Part shown: piece after piece, positions 24,448 to 30,747 of the stretch
Position numbering within the stretch: position 1 is the stretch's first letter
Layout of the letters: each line of letters starts with the position of its first letter
Assembly: GCA_050251555.1 (NCBI GenBank)
Contig: JBFWMN010000015.1
Location: 1-30,747 of the forward strand
Reading direction: 5' to 3'
Source: UBA2137 sp050251555
Lineage (GTDB): Bacteria; Pseudomonadota; Alphaproteobacteria; Micavibrionales; Micavibrionaceae
DNA: 30,747 bases
Notes under the pieces: model-generated
What the model saw: the letters and a program-made list of their open reading frames with translations, nothing else
Told to the model about the DNA's origin: nothing
Databases searched by the model: none
Position numbers and translations under genes: made by a program

Positions 24448-24537
24448 ATGAATATGAACCGCGCAAACATCGCCATCGTCGCAGCAGCTGCAGCAGCAGC
24501 CGGCGCCGCCGCGTGTGCGGCGGGTCGCTCCGCATAA
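24448..24537 (+). CDS. Possible 29-residue Ala-rich membrane peptide or lipoprotein
   Basis: A short frame encodes a peptide beginning MNMNRANIAIVAAAAAAAG and ending ACAAGRSA. A positive N-terminus (Arg5) is followed by a hydrophobic Ala-rich helix and a Cys at residue 23 (AAAC), which resembles a small entericidin-like lipoprotein or a single-pass peptide. The coding part is much richer in GC than the flanks because of consecutive GCN codons. Start at ATG 24448; ATG 24454 is an alternative. There is no clear ribosome binding site, so translation is uncertain. It lies in the gap between aacS and the aminotransferase. No family is recognised. Confidence 0.3.
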   Translation: MNMNRANIAIVAAAAAAAGAAACAAGRSA

Positions 24538-24666
24538 TATTCAGAACATAGCGTTGCAAGACACGCGCCCGACACAGACTTCCCAAAAAAGAAAAACGAG
24601 AATAAACCCCGCTCATGGTTTGGCATGAGGGGAAAAATCTCTAATATAGAAAAGGTAAACCCGACC
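24538..24666 (+). other. Leader region of the aminotransferase gene
   Basis: The gap contains an imperfect hairpin, CCCC(gc)TCATG at 24607-24617 with CATGAGGGG at 24624-24632 and a 6-base loop. It includes the upstream in-frame ATG at 24625. There is no T-run on the + strand. AAAAGG at 24650-24655 is the ribosome binding site for the ATG at 24667. No convincing promoter is seen. Confidence 0.3.
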
Positions 24667-25923
24667 ATGCTGGTCTCACCCCAAATCGTACCCACTATGC
24701 GTGACACAGAGAATTCATTGAACCCCACACCCGCACCGTTTTCAGGCGATAATAGCAAGAAGTCAGCCGGCTATCGCCGTGCGCTGGAGAATCTGACACC
24801 GAATGTCGGGGCGGAAATCCTGCGCTATGGTTGGGCACGTGAGGGCACAATCTCGCTGGGGCAGGGCGAAGGATCGCGTACAACACCCGATTTTATTATT
24901 GATGCCGCAGCCCAGGCCGCCAAAGAAGGCAAAACCTTTTATGCGCCGGTTCTGGGGATTCCCGAACTGCGCCAAGAGCTCTCCACCTATTATGCGCGCC
25001 ATTACAAAGTGTCGGTGCCGACCAACCGTATCTATGTGACAGGATCCGGCACAACCGCGATGCATCTGGCCCTGACTGCTGTTCTGGATGAGGGTGACGA
25101 AGTGATTGCCGTGACCCCCATCTGGAAAAACCTGCTGGGCGCGGTCGAGGTTGCACAAGGCAGAGTTCGCCAGTGCCCGCTGGACTTTAATGAGGGCGAA
25201 TGGTCGCTTGACCTCGATAAACTCTTTTCGATGGTTGATTCCAAGACCAAAGCTCTGTTGCTGGTGACACCGTCCAACCCTACAGGCTGGGTGATGCGCG
25301 CCAAAGATATTCAAGAGATTATGAATTTTGCCCGCCGTAATGATATCTGGGTCATTGCCGATGAAGTGTATTCGCGCCTTGTCTATGAGGGAACGCATGC
25401 CCCCAGCTTTTTGGAAGTGGCTGAAAGTACGGACAAGCTGTTTGTCGTGAACAGTTTTTCAAAGGCCTGGGCGATGACAGGCTGGCGCTTGGGCTGGTTG
25501 GTCGGCCCCGTATGTGCCGAAGAACGCATTCGCGATCTCATCCTTTACGATAACCTTGGGGTTGCGAATTTCCCGCAATATGGCGGACTGGCAGCGTTGA
25601 GACAGGGTGAGGCATTTTTGAGCGATCAGATGAATCTGTGGCGCAAGAATCGTGACCGTATGACTGAATTTTTCAAAGACTATCCCCAAGTCTCCTACTC
25701 TGTTCCCGAGGCCGGTTTTTACAGCTTTTTCAAGGCGGACGGTCAGGATAACTGTATTGAATTTGCCAAACGCCTGATTGATGAGGCGGGAATAAGCATT
25801 GCGCCGGGCAAAGGTTTCGGGGATTGTTGCAAAGGGTGGATGCGCCTGTGTTTTGCGGTTTCCGAAGAACGACTCGAGGAATCACTCAACCGTCTGGACA
25901 AAGGGTTCAAGGCCATCTTTTAA
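24667..25923 (+). CDS. PLP-dependent class I/II aminotransferase
   Basis: Fold-type I aminotransferase of the aspartate-aminotransferase superfamily; 418 residues from the ATG at 24667. Landmarks in order are: ISLGQGEGSRTTPDFI (substrate-side loop), FYAPVLGIPELRQEL, VTGSGTTAMHLAL (PLP phosphate contact), TPSNPTGWVM (conserved Asn), VIADEVYSRLVYEG (Asp and Tyr contacting PLP), NSFSKAWAMTGWRLGW with the Schiff-base Lys, and the C-terminal Arg in GWMRLCFA for the substrate carboxylate. All key residues are present, so it should be active, but the amino-acid specificity cannot be assigned. An in-frame ATG at 24625 is possible but has no ribosome binding site, whereas AAAAGG lies 11 bases before 24667. 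The methyltransferase gene follows after 39 bases. Confidence 0.9.
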   Translation: MLVSPQIVPTMRDTENSLNPTPAPFSGDNSKKSAGYRRALENLTPNVGAEILRYGWAREGTISLGQGEGSRTTPDFIIDAAAQAAKEGKTFYAPVLGIPELRQELSTYYARHYKVSVPTNRIYVTGSGTTAMHLALTAVLDEGDEVIAVTPIWKNLLGAVEVAQGRVRQCPLDFNEGEWSLDLDKLFSMVDSKTKALLLVTPSNPTGWVMRAKDIQEIMNFARRNDIWVIADEVYSRLVYEGTHAPSFLEVAESTDKLFVVNSFSKAWAMTGWRLGWLVGPVCAEERIRDLILYDNLGVANFPQYGGLAALRQGEAFLSDQMNLWRKNRDRMTEFFKDYPQVSYSVPEAGFYSFFKADGQDNCIEFAKRLIDEAGISIAPGKGFGDCCKGWMRLCFAVSEERLEESLNRLDKGFKAIF

Positions 25924-25962
25924 AACCACCTCCTTTTAAAAAAATGAGGGAAGGAAACGGCG

Positions 25963-26487
25963 ATGAGCCGCGGGTATTTCGGAATCGGTGTCGAGGGTAT
26001 CCATAAACCCGGTAATGTCGGTAATCTTTTACGATCGGCGCATGCGTTCGGGGCGAATTTCTTTTTTACAATTTCGCCGGATGTCGATGTAAGAAGTATT
26101 CGCGCCACCGATACGGCACGCTCTTTCTCAAGTGTTCCTTATTACGAATATGAACGTCTTGCCGACATGCCCCGCCCTAAAGGTGCGCAATATGTGGCTG
26201 TAGAGTTTATGGATGATGCGGTGATGATGCCCTCATTCCGCCACCCGAAATCTGCGGTCTATATCTTGGGGCCCGAACGCTCCTCGGTCTCTGAAGAGAC
26301 ATTGGCGATGTGTGATCATAAACTTATCATCCCGACGCAATTTTGTATCAATGTCGGGGTGGCGGGTGCTCTTGTTATGTATGACAGAATCGTGTCATCG
26401 GGCCGTTATCTGCCGCGTCCCGTCAAGGCGGGCGGGCCAAAAGGCATGCAGCCCGAGAATTTTAAAGCATCAAATTTAAAAGGGTAA
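25963..26487 (+). CDS. SpoU/TrmH-family RNA methyltransferase
   Basis: A compact 174-residue SPOUT-fold methyltransferase that would transfer a methyl group from S-adenosylmethionine to a ribose 2'-OH in tRNA or rRNA. The three family motifs are visible: motif 1 NVGNLLRSAHAFGA with the catalytic Asn and Arg, motif 2 VYILGPERSSVSEE, and motif 3 IIPTQFCINVGVAGALVMYD, which builds the trefoil-knot cofactor site. There is no extra N-terminal RNA-binding domain, unlike RlmB. Which nucleotide is modified cannot be told. The start has a good AAGGAAA site 9 bases upstream. The last 26 bases overlap tail-to-tail with the anti-sigma gene on the other strand. Confidence 0.9.
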   Translation: MSRGYFGIGVEGIHKPGNVGNLLRSAHAFGANFFFTISPDVDVRSIRATDTARSFSSVPYYEYERLADMPRPKGAQYVAVEFMDDAVMMPSFRHPKSAVYILGPERSSVSEETLAMCDHKLIIPTQFCINVGVAGALVMYDRIVSSGRYLPRPVKAGGPKGMQPENFKASNLKG

Positions 26488-27175
26488 TAAGAAGGCTCAA
26501 GATGCGTGCCGGATGTTCGGAAAACACAAGGCACGTATAGCGGCACTTGCCCGTTGCACGCTGATGATGCTGAATGGAGGCATCGGCGACCAGCAGCGCC
26601 CCGCGTGGGTAGGTCACGCCGTTATCTTCCATTTCCCCGTCCAGAATAAGCGTGATTTCCAGCCCTTCATTGGCGGCGCGCTGCGTATAGCAGTCAATCT
26701 CCGCTGTCACATAGGTGATTTCGGCCTGCGGCTGGTCTTCGGCGGCGCCGATATGCAAGATGTGCAACCCTTTTGCGGCCATGTCTTCGCGTGCCGTGGG
26801 TAGGCTGCGGATAAGATAAGCGATCAGCTCATCCCCGTAATCATGCGGCTTAAGGCAGGCAATGGCCTGATTGGTTTTCGGGCAGCGACACGAGGTGTCG
26901 GGGGCATAAGGGCCTTGCTTTTCAAAAGCCTCAATTTTTCCCATCAGCGCATCAAAGCAGCTTTCGCTCAATTCCGTCTTCGGACAATGAGCCTCAAGAA
27001 GCGCGCCGCCCACATGTTCCATTTGCGCCACCAGATTTTGGGCGTTTTCGCAAAAGCGTATATGCGTGGCGACCATTAAGGACAAGGTTTCATTTAATTG
27101 CCCTGCCGCATAGGCAAAAAGCAGATTCTCGTATTCCTCGGGCGAGCCGGCATAACGATAAGGCGCTTTACGCAT
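26462..27175 (-). CDS. ChrR-like cupin anti-sigma factor with degenerate metal sites
   Basis: A 237-residue cytosolic protein with the layout of ChrR, the anti-sigma factor that holds an ECF sigma factor inactive. The N-terminal anti-sigma domain shows the family signature (LLFAYAAGQLNETLSLMVATHIRFCEN). Of the usual zinc motif Hx3Cx2C, His38 and Cys42 remain but the second Cys is Ala45, and no His is seen at the N-terminal ligand position. The C-terminal cupin domain (EITLILDGEMEDNGVTYPRG, ending KCRYTCLVFSEHPARI) keeps Glu173 and His203/204, but the HxH pair is replaced by Ala167 and Asn169. The ATG at 27175 overlaps the sigma stop codon (ATGCGTAA) and has GAGGGG upstream; an in-frame ATG at 27199 would add eight residues. 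Sequestration of the neighbouring sigma factor is inferred from the family and this coupling. Confidence 0.85.
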   Translation of the reverse strand: MRKAPYRYAGSPEEYENLLFAYAAGQLNETLSLMVATHIRFCENAQNLVAQMEHVGGALLEAHCPKTELSESCFDALMGKIEAFEKQGPYAPDTSCRCPKTNQAIACLKPHDYGDELIAYLIRSLPTAREDMAAKGLHILHIGAAEDQPQAEITYVTAEIDCYTQRAANEGLEITLILDGEMEDNGVTYPRGALLVADASIQHHQRATGKCRYTCLVFSEHPARILSLLITLLNLML

Positions 27176-27782
27176 GAGGGGCCCCCTCTTGTGGTGCAAT
27201 GTCGCCCAGCTCGTCTTTCAGTTTGAGCATGGCAAGGCGAATGCGCGATTTGATCGTGCCAAGCGGAATACCGAGTTCTTCGGCAATCTCGGAATGGGAT
27301 TTGTCCTCATAAAATGACTTCATCATCGGAATCTTCTGTTCGTCGGGGAGCTTGTTAATTTCATGCATCACCCGCTCCGAATCCTGTATACGCATCAGGT
27401 TCTCATTTGGATGAGGAAGGGGTGGCGGGGCCAGCTCTGCCATTTCGCCTTCATTTAAGGCGGCACGCCCGTTTTTACGCAGATAATCAATCTTCTTGTT
27501 TCTGGCAATCGTGTAAAGCCATGTTGAGGGCGCAGATTTCGTCGCGTCGAAGGAAGCCGCCTTTTCCCAAACGGAAAGGAAGCTTTCCTGCATCAGCTCT
27601 TCAGCCAGTTCAGGCGCATAGCCACCGCGCATCAGGAAGGATTTCAACCTGGGTCCGTAATAATCGAAGAGTTTGCGAAAGGCGGCGCGGTCTTTATGGT
27701 GTGCAATACGCTCCAGCCAGCCCGCAATGTCGCGGGTTGTCACGTCTTCGTGTTGTGTTGCGGTCTGCTGTAATGCACTCAT
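27168..27782 (-). CDS. ECF sigma-70 factor (RpoE/ECF11-like)
   Basis: Extracytoplasmic-function sigma factor of 204 residues that would direct RNA polymerase to a stress regulon when released by its anti-sigma partner. Region 2 covers about residues 30-100 (FDYYGPRLKSFLMRGGYAPELAEELMQESF split across helices, SVWEKAASFDATKSAPSTWLY, IARNKKIDYLRK, the -10 contact). Region 4 covers about 135-195 (LPDEQKIPMMKSFYEDKSHS and EIAEELGIPLGTIKSRIRLA, the -35-recognising helix-turn-helix). There is no extra C-terminal domain. Pairing with a ChrR-type protein places it near Rhodobacter RpoE, which responds to singlet oxygen; the inducing signal here is unknown. No strong Shine-Dalgarno sequence precedes the ATG. 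The gene overlaps the anti-sigma gene by eight bases. Confidence 0.93.
   Translation of the reverse strand: MSALQQTATQHEDVTTRDIAGWLERIAHHKDRAAFRKLFDYYGPRLKSFLMRGGYAPELAEELMQESFLSVWEKAASFDATKSAPSTWLYTIARNKKIDYLRKNGRAALNEGEMAELAPPPLPHPNENLMRIQDSERVMHEINKLPDEQKIPMMKSFYEDKSHSEIAEELGIPLGTIKSRIRLAMLKLKDELGDIAPQEGAPHA
27173..27188 (-). promoter_or_regulatory. Palindrome containing the anti-sigma ribosome binding site
   Basis: On the - strand GAGGGG-G-CCCCTC sits directly before the ATG at 27175. The GAGGGG arm is the Shine-Dalgarno sequence and also codes for the last residues of the sigma factor. Pairing would hide the site unless a ribosome translating the sigma gene opens it, which fits translational coupling. 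Confidence 0.45.
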
Positions 27783-28036
27783 ATCAGGCGTAAACTACCC
27801 CTTTTTTGTTGGGATGTGAAAGGGATATGCGCCGCATCATCCAAATTTCAATAGAGGCATGCCGAAGGATCATCAAAAAACAGCCGTATATCAAGGCGAT
27901 GCAACGCCCGACTTGACTTGTTTGCCTAAGGGTTTTAAGTATGACGGAGCGCGACCTGAGTGAGCGCGATCCTCGCGACATAAAAGACTGAACGATAAAC
28001 CTTTAAGTGATTAATATAAAAAGGAAAATATACTTG
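27783..28036. promoter_or_regulatory. Divergent regulatory region between sigma factor and IalB-like genes
   Basis: A 254-base gap. On the - strand TGATCC (27872-27867) matches the -35 reported for ChrR-controlled sigma factors, as recalled from Rhodobacter; the downstream -10 at 18 bases (AAATTT) is not a match. On the + strand TTGACT (27913-27918) with TAAGTA (27936-27941), spacer 17, is a weak sigma-70-like pair. Two direct copies of GAGCGCGA (27947-27954 and 27962-27969, 15-base period) follow; the second is part of an inverted repeat CGCGA-TCC-TCGCG (27965-27977). AAGGA at 28021-28025 serves the IalB-like ATG. Confidence 0.4.
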
Positions 28037-28567
28037 ATGCGCGCAATTTCCATGCCCCGTCTGTCTCTTCTAGCCGGCCTCGTGCTTTTGGGTGGCTTGT
28101 CTGCCCCGCATATGGCCCGTGCCGATGACCCGCAGCTTTTGGGTAAGCACGGCGCATGGTCGGCCTACACGCTGGAGGAGGATGGCAAGAAAGTTTGCTA
28201 CATGGTGTCCCGTCCGATTAAGGATGAAGGAAAATATGCTAAGCGCGGCGATATTTTCGCATTGATTACCCACCGTCCTGCTGAGAATACACGCGATGTG
28301 TTTTCCTACATGACGGGCTATAAATACAAGCCGGGCTCTGATGTCACGGTCAGTATCGACACAACCGATTTCAGTCTGTTTACGAATGATGAAACCGCGT
28401 GGGCCCCTGATCCTGCGACAGATACGCGCATTGCCGCCGGTATCCAGAAGGGTTCGAAGATGGTTGTGAAAGGCACATCATCGCGTGGAACATTGACAAC
28501 GGATACATTTAGTTTAAAAGGTAGCGGCGCTGCCTATGAGGCCATCAGCAAAGCCTGCGGCGTCTAA
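28037..28567 (+). CDS. IalB-family exported protein
   Basis: A 176-residue exported protein of the invasion-associated locus B family, widespread in alphaproteobacteria; despite the name most members have no proven role in invasion. The start at ATG 28037 is supported by AAGGA 11 bases upstream and by the signal peptide that begins there (MRAISMPRLSLLAGLVLLGG, likely cleaved after ARA). A GTG-initiated frame from 28007 would add ten residues ahead of it. The mature domain has the usual opening (GKHGAWSAYTLEEDGKKVCY), the ITHRP and GxDVTVSIDTTDFSLFT blocks, and the closing FSLKGSGAAYEAISKACGV. Two cysteines (in KVCYM and KACGV) could form a disulfide. It is transcribed divergently from the sigma factor, making it a candidate regulon member, but this is not shown. 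Confidence 0.87.
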   Translation: MRAISMPRLSLLAGLVLLGGLSAPHMARADDPQLLGKHGAWSAYTLEEDGKKVCYMVSRPIKDEGKYAKRGDIFALITHRPAENTRDVFSYMTGYKYKPGSDVTVSIDTTDFSLFTNDETAWAPDPATDTRIAAGIQKGSKMVVKGTSSRGTLTTDTFSLKGSGAAYEAISKACGV

Positions 28568-28728
28568 AAGACGGATGAAAAAACTGTGAGAGAATGAAAA
28601 TAGACCTTGTTGCAACTGCACTGCTCCCTTATTCTGGGAAACAGTTCAAGACACAGGGATAACAGAACTTAAAAAAACCACACCGGAAAACATCTTTTTT
28701 TCAAAAGAAAACCTGACAAAAACCACCC
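28568..28728 (+). promoter_or_regulatory. Gap before the M23 peptidase gene
   Basis: A 161-base AT-rich gap. TTGTTG (28607-28612) and TATTCT (28630-28635) with a 17-base spacer form a modest sigma-70-like promoter. A short inverted repeat TTTTC-AAAA-GAAAA lies within 28680-28710. No clear terminator for the IalB-like gene and no clear ribosome binding site for the next ATG are seen. Confidence 0.3.
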
Positions 28729-30285
28729 ATGCCCCAAGATTCCTCAGCTTCAAACCTGATGTATATACTCTCCCGTGCTGGATACACGTTGCACCGTGTT
28801 TCTTCACAGGTTGCAGGTACATTGTGCTTTAAGGAGCGTTATATCAAAACACGTGACGGTCGTATCCGTTACCGTTGCCGCGCATTCGCTGCTGTGGCTG
28901 CTATCTCGATTCTTTCATCCATTGTGCCCCGCGTGATGAGCATGAACAGCGTCTATTTCGGTTCACAAACGGCGATGGCCTCTGTGGCTTCAACCGCAGG
29001 TACGGCATCCCATGGTCTGGATGTTGCGGCCTTGTCTTTCTCTGCCCAAGGTCAGCGTGACGCGACATCTTTTTCCGTTCAGGGAAAAAGCGGCGCATTT
29101 GATACCGCGATGGTGGTTCGCCCCGCTAAGCCGCCCAAACTGGTCGCGACAGACAGACAGATTGATATACAAAGCGGTGATACGCTGGTCGGTTCCTTGC
29201 AAAATGCCGGTGTGGATGCACAACTGGCCTTTGATATCGTCAAGGCTGTCTCCTCTCAGTATGATCCGCGCCTCATTCGCCCGGGTCAGGATATCCGCGT
29301 GAAACTGGTGCCTGAAAAGGGCCGTCTGCAATTTGCCAGCATGGAGCTGGTGTCTGATCCGATCCGCACAGTCGTTGTCAAACGCTCGAAAAAAGGCGAT
29401 CTGGAAACCTCCGTTGCTGAAAAAGAAATTCTGCCGCAAATGTTCGCGGTCAAAGCTGACGTGAAAAACTCACTTTACGGATCTGCCGCCAAATCCGGCG
29501 TGCCTGAGCCGATTATCGCGCAAGCCATTAAAGTCCTGTCATGGTCTGTCGACTTTCAGCGTGATATTAAGAGCGGTGATACATTTGAGCTTCTGTACGA
29601 TGTCTATATGACCGATGACGGTCAGTATGTCCGCTCAGGCGAGCCTTACTACGTGAAGCTCATTCAGGCCAAAAAGGAAGTCGCTTTCTATCGCTTTGAA
29701 CAAGATAACGGCACAACCGATTATTTCCGCGCTGATGGTCACTCTGCCAAAAAAGGCCTGTTGACCACCCCGATCGACGGAGCACGCGTCTCTTCCGGCT
29801 TCGGTATGCGTCGTCACCCGGTTCTGGGCTACTCGAAAATGCACAAAGGGATGGACTTCGCCGCCCCTACGGGAACACCGATCTACGCTGCGGGTGATGG
29901 TGAAGTTCAACGCGCCGGACGTTTCAGTTCCTACGGTAACTATGTGCGCGTCAATCATAATTCCAAACTTGCAACGGCCTATGCCCACATGAGCCGTATT
30001 GCGAAAGGTATCAAGCCCGGCACACATGTGAAGCAGGGTGAAGTGATCGGTTATGTCGGTACGACAGGCCGCTCAACAGGCCCGCACCTCCACTATGAAG
30101 TACTGGTCAATAATTCACAGGTCAGCCCGACCTCGGTTAAGGTCCCGACAGGCAAAGTCCTTGCCGGTGCTGAGTTGAAACGCTTCAAAAACGAAGTGGG
30201 TGATTACGAGAAACAGTTCAAGAAACTCGTCAACGGCCTGAAATTCGCCTCGCGCGACACGGATACGGAAACGGTTTACCGTTGA
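28729..30285 (+). CDS. M23 (LytM-type) peptidoglycan endopeptidase
   Basis: A 518-residue envelope protein of the MepM/NlpD-like group that would cut peptide crosslinks in peptidoglycan during growth or division. A cytoplasmic N-terminus of about 50 basic residues precedes one membrane segment (about 51-66, AFAAVAAISILSSIV), so it is probably anchored with the catalytic part in the periplasm. Residues about 140-200 form a LysM/OapA-like module (DIQSGDTLVGSLQNAGVDAQ, RPGQDIRVKL). The M23 domain carries the zinc ligands His372 and Asp376 (MHKGMDFAAPTG) and His455 (HLHYEV), with His420 (YAHMS) and His453 as the catalytic histidines. This matches LytM spacing, so the enzyme looks active rather than an EnvC/NlpD-type regulator. 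A coiled-coil-like tail follows. The start codon has no clear ribosome binding site; ATG 28759 is an alternative. Confidence 0.92.
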   Translation: MPQDSSASNLMYILSRAGYTLHRVSSQVAGTLCFKERYIKTRDGRIRYRCRAFAAVAAISILSSIVPRVMSMNSVYFGSQTAMASVASTAGTASHGLDVAALSFSAQGQRDATSFSVQGKSGAFDTAMVVRPAKPPKLVATDRQIDIQSGDTLVGSLQNAGVDAQLAFDIVKAVSSQYDPRLIRPGQDIRVKLVPEKGRLQFASMELVSDPIRTVVVKRSKKGDLETSVAEKEILPQMFAVKADVKNSLYGSAAKSGVPEPIIAQAIKVLSWSVDFQRDIKSGDTFELLYDVYMTDDGQYVRSGEPYYVKLIQAKKEVAFYRFEQDNGTTDYFRADGHSAKKGLLTTPIDGARVSSGFGMRRHPVLGYSKMHKGMDFAAPTGTPIYAAGDGEVQRAGRFSSYGNYVRVNHNSKLATAYAHMSRIAKGIKPGTHVKQGEVIGYVGTTGRSTGPHLHYEVLVNNSQVSPTSVKVPTGKVLAGAELKRFKNEVGDYEKQFKKLVNGLKFASRDTDTETVYR

Positions 30286-30307
30286 TATCTTGAAGATACG
30301 AGATTTT

Positions 30308-30338
30308 AAAAAACCGCCTTTTCACAGGCGGTTTTTTT
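30308..30338. terminator. Bidirectional terminator between the M23 gene and surf1
   Basis: A strong hairpin (arms AAAAAACCGCC and GGCGGTTTTTT, 8-base loop TTTTCACA) ends in seven T on the + strand and has the complementary A-run, giving a T-run on the - strand. It serves both convergent genes. Confidence 0.93.
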
Positions 30339-30343
30339 GTGTC

Positions 30344-30747
30344 TTAAGCTGATTTTTTACGAAAGCGGATTAGCGCGATGATGAAAAGGACAATGCCCAT
30401 CCCGTACCAGAAGATCGCATATTGAAGATGCTCGTTGCGTAAGGTGGGTGGGGTTGCGTCTCGCATTTCCAGTTGGTCTTTGGCAACAGATGATTTTTCC
30501 GCCTGCATCAGAAGCGGGCGGACATTCTCAAGGCCCTCATGGGCTGCGATATCGTCGGCATTGGCGGTCAGCCAGACATTCTTGTCGGGATCGTTTTTTG
30601 CGGCAAAAGAAAAGGCGGATTGGGGGCTTGTCTGGACCAGACCTGTCACAACCGCCTTGATTGAGCCGCTCTCTCCCGTATCAGGTTTGGGGTCGGTAAA
30701 ATTCTCAGTGAAAAGCCGCCCGCGATTGACGAGGATGATCTCGTCAT
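30344..30747 (-). CDS. SURF1-family cytochrome oxidase assembly protein (partial)
   Basis: The C-terminal 133 residues of a SURF1-family protein; the gene continues past the window edge, so the ATG near 30649 is internal. SURF1 helps insert heme a and assemble the aa3-type cytochrome c oxidase in the inner membrane. The visible part shows the family's ILVNRG motif (which follows the periplasmic domain's central strands), the PP-TLRNEHLQYAIFWYG motif and a final membrane helix (YGMGIVLFIIALIRF) with a basic cytoplasmic tail RKKSA. The N-terminal membrane helix expected of the family is outside the window. The neighbours beyond the edge are likely cytochrome oxidase genes, by analogy with other alphaproteobacteria. 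Confidence 0.9.
   Translation of the reverse strand, partial: DEIILVNRGRLFTENFTDPKPDTGESGSIKAVVTGLVQTSPQSAFSFAAKNDPDKNVWLTANADDIAAHEGLENVRPLLMQAEKSSVAKDQLEMRDATPPTLRNEHLQYAIFWYGMGIVLFIIALIRFRKKSA

Noticed and set aside
24625..24666. ATG at 24625 as the aminotransferase start
   Set aside because: It lies in a hairpin with no Shine-Dalgarno sequence and adds residues not expected before the fold; 24667 is better placed.
28007..28036. GTG at 28007 as the IalB-like start
   Set aside because: It would place ten residues in front of an ideal signal peptide; ATG 28037 has AAGGA at suitable spacing.
30647..30649. ATG giving a complete 101-residue protein at the right end
   Set aside because: The frame continues upstream with the SURF1 ILVNRG motif to the window edge, so the gene is partial and this Met is internal.
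1..30747. tRNA, rRNA, transposase or phage integration signals
   Set aside because: I looked for cloverleaf-like segments, rRNA core sequences and transposase motifs in the gaps and frames and saw none.

Overview
The window reads as chromosome of a free-living Gram-negative alphaproteobacterium of moderate GC. The evidence is an IalB-family exported protein, an ECF sigma factor paired with a ChrR-type anti-sigma factor, cytochrome b561/YceI genes, SURF1 and a complete type I secretion apparatus. I cannot name a genus from the sequence alone. I see no rRNA, tRNA, CRISPR array, insertion sequence, phage gene or replication origin.

Region 1 (1-11672, + strand) is a giant-adhesin secretion locus. 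It opens inside a very large repetitive protein whose 5' end lies outside the window. What is visible is seven alternating pairs of a T1SS-143-like domain and a cadherin-like/VCBS domain, then a Ser-rich linker, RTX calcium-binding nonapeptides and a type I secretion C-terminal signal. Its likely exporter follows: a TolC-family outer-membrane channel, a LapB/LssB-type ABC transporter with an inactive C39-like domain, and a HlyD-family membrane fusion protein. No LapD/LapG-type release system is visible.

Region 2 (11677-16061) holds uppP (undecaprenyl-diphosphate phosphatase, - strand). On the + strand a run of close genes follows: a secreted YceI protein, a cytochrome b561-YceI fusion, a glutathione S-transferase and a YeeZ-like SDR protein. 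Region 3 (16084-22252, - strand) holds a soluble PAS histidine kinase with no adjacent response regulator, a sulfotransferase-like protein, and a DsbD-type thiol:disulfide transporter followed by an exported peroxiredoxin-like protein. That pair probably forms a periplasmic reducing unit.

Region 4 (22421-26487, + strand) contains acetoacetyl-CoA synthetase, a possible 29-residue Ala-rich peptide, a class I/II aminotransferase and a SpoU/TrmH RNA methyltransferase. Region 5 (26462-28567) is a stress-regulation module: ECF sigma factor and overlapping ChrR-like anti-sigma factor on the - strand, divergent from an IalB-family protein. Region 6 holds an M23 LytM-type cell-wall endopeptidase and the C-terminal part of SURF1, convergent on a strong bidirectional terminator.

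The observations most worth a second look are: the ChrR-like anti-sigma factor, which appears to lack ligands in both expected metal sites; a signal-peptide-like segment at the junction of the b561-YceI fusion; paired-domain co-segregation and periodic lone cysteines in the adhesin; two genes that look leaderless, one with its -35 in the loop of the upstream terminator; and a hairpin covering the ribosome binding site of the secretion ATPase.
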